From assembly GCA_020052115.1 (NCBI GenBank), contig JAGVPR010000167.1, positions 1 to 6,233 of the forward strand: a DNA stretch of 6,233 bases, given 5' to 3'. The notes beneath the pieces were generated by a model that made no database searches, was not told where the DNA came from, and was given only the letters and a program-made list of their open reading frames with translations. The translations under genes were made by a program, and so were the position numbers. This stretch comes from Candidatus Eiseniibacteriota bacterium (GTDB taxonomy: Bacteria; Eisenbacteria; RBG-16-71-46; JAGVPR01). Shown here piece after piece: positions 4,843 through 6,233 of the stretch (the stretch's first letter is position 1; each line of letters starts with the position of its first letter).

Positions 4843-6233
4843 ATGCCTTCCGATGGGGTGCCCGAGCCGAGGGCCTCCGGCGTCCCGCCGGGCGGCGCCG
4901 TGGACCGCTTGCTCCGCAACACGATCGCCAATTTCATCGGCCGCTTCTGGACCATCGGCGTGAGCCTCATCCTCGTCCCCTACATCGTGAGCCGCGTGGG
5001 CCTCGAGCGCTTCGGCCTCTGGTCTCTCATCACGGTCCTCACCGGATACGTCGGACTCCTCGATTTCGGGCTCGGGACGGCCTACGTGAAGAAACTGGCC
5101 GAGCACCGAGCCCGGGGAGATGACGACCGCCTGAACGAAGCCGCCACGACGGGATTCGCGGTCCACCTCGCGATCGGCATCGTCGCCTCCGCCGCCTCGC
5201 TCGCGGGCGCCGGGCTCGTGGCCCGTATCCTCGGCGTGCCGGCCCCTCTTCTGTCCGAGGGCAAGATGGTGCTGGGGTGGGGGCTCGCCCTGTTCGCGCT
5301 GGGAAACGCCGCGGTCCTCTTCCCGTCCCTCGTCGTCGCCTTCCAACGCATGGACCTGTCGAACCGGATCACGATCGCCGTGACCATTCCGCAGCTCGCG
5401 GGGACGTTCATCGTCCTCGAGCTCGGCTGGGGCCTGCGCGGGCTCTTGCTCGTGCAGGCGGTGGTGACCGTACTCATGGTTGCGGCCAACGCATGGGCGG
5501 CGCGCCGACTTTTCCCACGGCTGCAACTGTCGCCGCGCCACATCAGTCGTCGCGCGTACCGCGAGCTGATCAGCTTCGGGCTAAAGCTCCAGGCGGTGAA
5601 GATCGCCGATGTGCTCACCTTCCAGACCGACCGCATCCTGCTGGCGCGGTTCGCGAACATGGCCACGGTCGGCTGGTACCAGATCGGCAGCGCGGTGGCG
5701 ATGCGCGCTCGGCAGCAGCCGCTCGTTCTCGTCTCGGCCGTCCTCCCGTTCGCCTCGGAGCTCTCCGCGACGGGGGAACGCGACCGCCTGCGCGGCCTGT
5801 ACGAGCGCGGCTCGCGCTACCTGGCGGCGACGGGGCTGCCGCTCATGGTCGCCGTGGCGCTCTTCGCGCGACCATTCGTCCGAGCGTGGATGGGGGATGG
5901 CTTCGAGATGTCCGCGACGATCCTCCAGATCCTAGCGGCCGGCCACCTGGCGAGCATGATGCACGGGCTCGCCACCCAGATCGGCGCCGCGCTCGACCGG
6001 CCCGACCTTCACACCCGCTCGGCGACCCTGACGGCGATCGCGACCGTCGTCCTCTCGCTCGTCCTGGTGCGCCCGCTCGGGGCGATCGGGGTGGCGATCG
6101 CGACCAGCCTGGCGCTCGTGATGGGGCCGGTTTACTACTTCCACAGCTTTCATCGCCTGCTCGGCGTTCCCCTCGGCGCGTTCTTTCGTCGGGCCTACGG
6201 GATGCCCTTGCTCGCCTCGGCGCTCGCCGCTCC
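4843..6233 (+). CDS. Polysaccharide/lipid-linked oligosaccharide flippase (MATE-like, Wzx-type), 3' truncated
   Basis: This is a multi-pass inner-membrane protein of the oligosaccharide flippase/polysaccharide biosynthesis group (MOP superfamily). It likely moves an undecaprenyl-linked oligosaccharide or similar glycolipid across the membrane. At least 463 residues are visible and the frame stays open to the window end. After a Pro/Gly-rich cytosolic start (1-20), the first helices carry a typical signature: NTIANFIGRFWTIGVSLILV (26-45), VGLERFGLWSLITVL (52-66) and LLDFGLGTAYVKKL (72-85). Hydrophobic segments recur at about 104-130, 143-167, 176-220, 293-304, 326-345, 358-384 and 394-431, with basic loops between (for example 221-241). 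Roughly 12-14 helices are expected. The substrate is unknown and no glycosyltransferase is in view. The ATG at 4843 lacks a ribosome site but sits at the predicted transcription start; GTG at 4900 is a weaker alternative. The gene is divergent from the receiver gene. Confidence 0.9.
   Translation, partial: MPSDGVPEPRASGVPPGGAVDRLLRNTIANFIGRFWTIGVSLILVPYIVSRVGLERFGLWSLITVLTGYVGLLDFGLGTAYVKKLAEHRARGDDDRLNEAATTGFAVHLAIGIVASAASLAGAGLVARILGVPAPLLSEGKMVLGWGLALFALGNAAVLFPSLVVAFQRMDLSNRITIAVTIPQLAGTFIVLELGWGLRGLLLVQAVVTVLMVAANAWAARRLFPRLQLSPRHISRRAYRELISFGLKLQAVKIADVLTFQTDRILLARFANMATVGWYQIGSAVAMRARQQPLVLVSAVLPFASELSATGERDRLRGLYERGSRYLAATGLPLMVAVALFARPFVRAWMGDGFEMSATILQILAAGHLASMMHGLATQIGAALDRPDLHTRSATLTAIATVVLSLVLVRPLGAIGVAIATSLALVMGPVYYFHSFHRLLGVPLGAFFRRAYGMPLLASALAA

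Noticed and set aside
4624..5541. A 305-residue open frame on - opposite the flippase gene.
   Set aside because: The + strand frame shows a clear membrane-protein pattern and flippase signatures. The antisense product is charged and repetitive (Glu/Asp/Arg-rich) with no domain.
1..6233. CRISPR arrays, insertion sequences, tRNA genes, long direct repeats or integration sites.
   Set aside because: I saw no repeated units, terminal inverted repeats, transposase or tRNA-like folds. Coding style looks uniform from end to end.

Overview
The window is GC-rich bacterial chromosomal DNA (by eye about two thirds G+C, with G/C strongly preferred at third codon positions). It looks like ordinary core and envelope gene territory. 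The lineage cannot be fixed from the sequence. High GC, an archaeal/eukaryotic-type prolyl-tRNA synthetase, a MltD-like LysM transglycosylase with a long N-terminal region, a stand-alone receiver protein and TAGAAT-type -10 boxes would fit an Acidobacteriota- or Myxococcota-like soil or sediment bacterium, but this is inference. I see no plasmid, phage, insertion-sequence, CRISPR, tRNA or rRNA signature.

Layout, left to right. (1) The 3' part of a short-chain dehydrogenase/reductase gene on + (2-535, cut by the window edge). It converges on a two-gene minus-strand unit: proS (2227-794), then a 64-residue zinc-ribbon-like protein (748-554). A perfect 8-bp GC hairpin (537-555) fills the convergent junction. 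(2) A 160-base divergent region (2228-2387) holds a candidate promoter in each direction. (3) A four-helix membrane protein of the phage-holin/DUF360 family lies on + (2388-2765). (4) Converging on it after 30 bases is an exported MltD-like lytic transglycosylase on - (4187-2796). Upstream of that, on the same strand, is a single-domain response regulator (4649-4290). (5) A 193-base divergent region (4650-4842) separates the regulator from a polysaccharide flippase/MATE-like gene on +. That gene runs off the right edge (4843-6233, no stop) and is easily missed by stop-to-stop ORF calling.

How the genes relate. proS plus the zinc-ribbon protein form a likely small operon, with translation as the only clear function. 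The receiver, the peptidoglycan-cleaving enzyme and the flippase all touch cell-envelope or signalling functions, but nothing shows that they form one pathway. The most informative non-coding signals are two + strand promoters with nearly the same design, TTGCG(C/T)-18 bases-TAGAAT. One of them places transcription start at the ATG of the flippase, predicting a leaderless mRNA. No gene-free stretch exceeds 300 bases. I did not find a convincing undescribed multi-gene system here.
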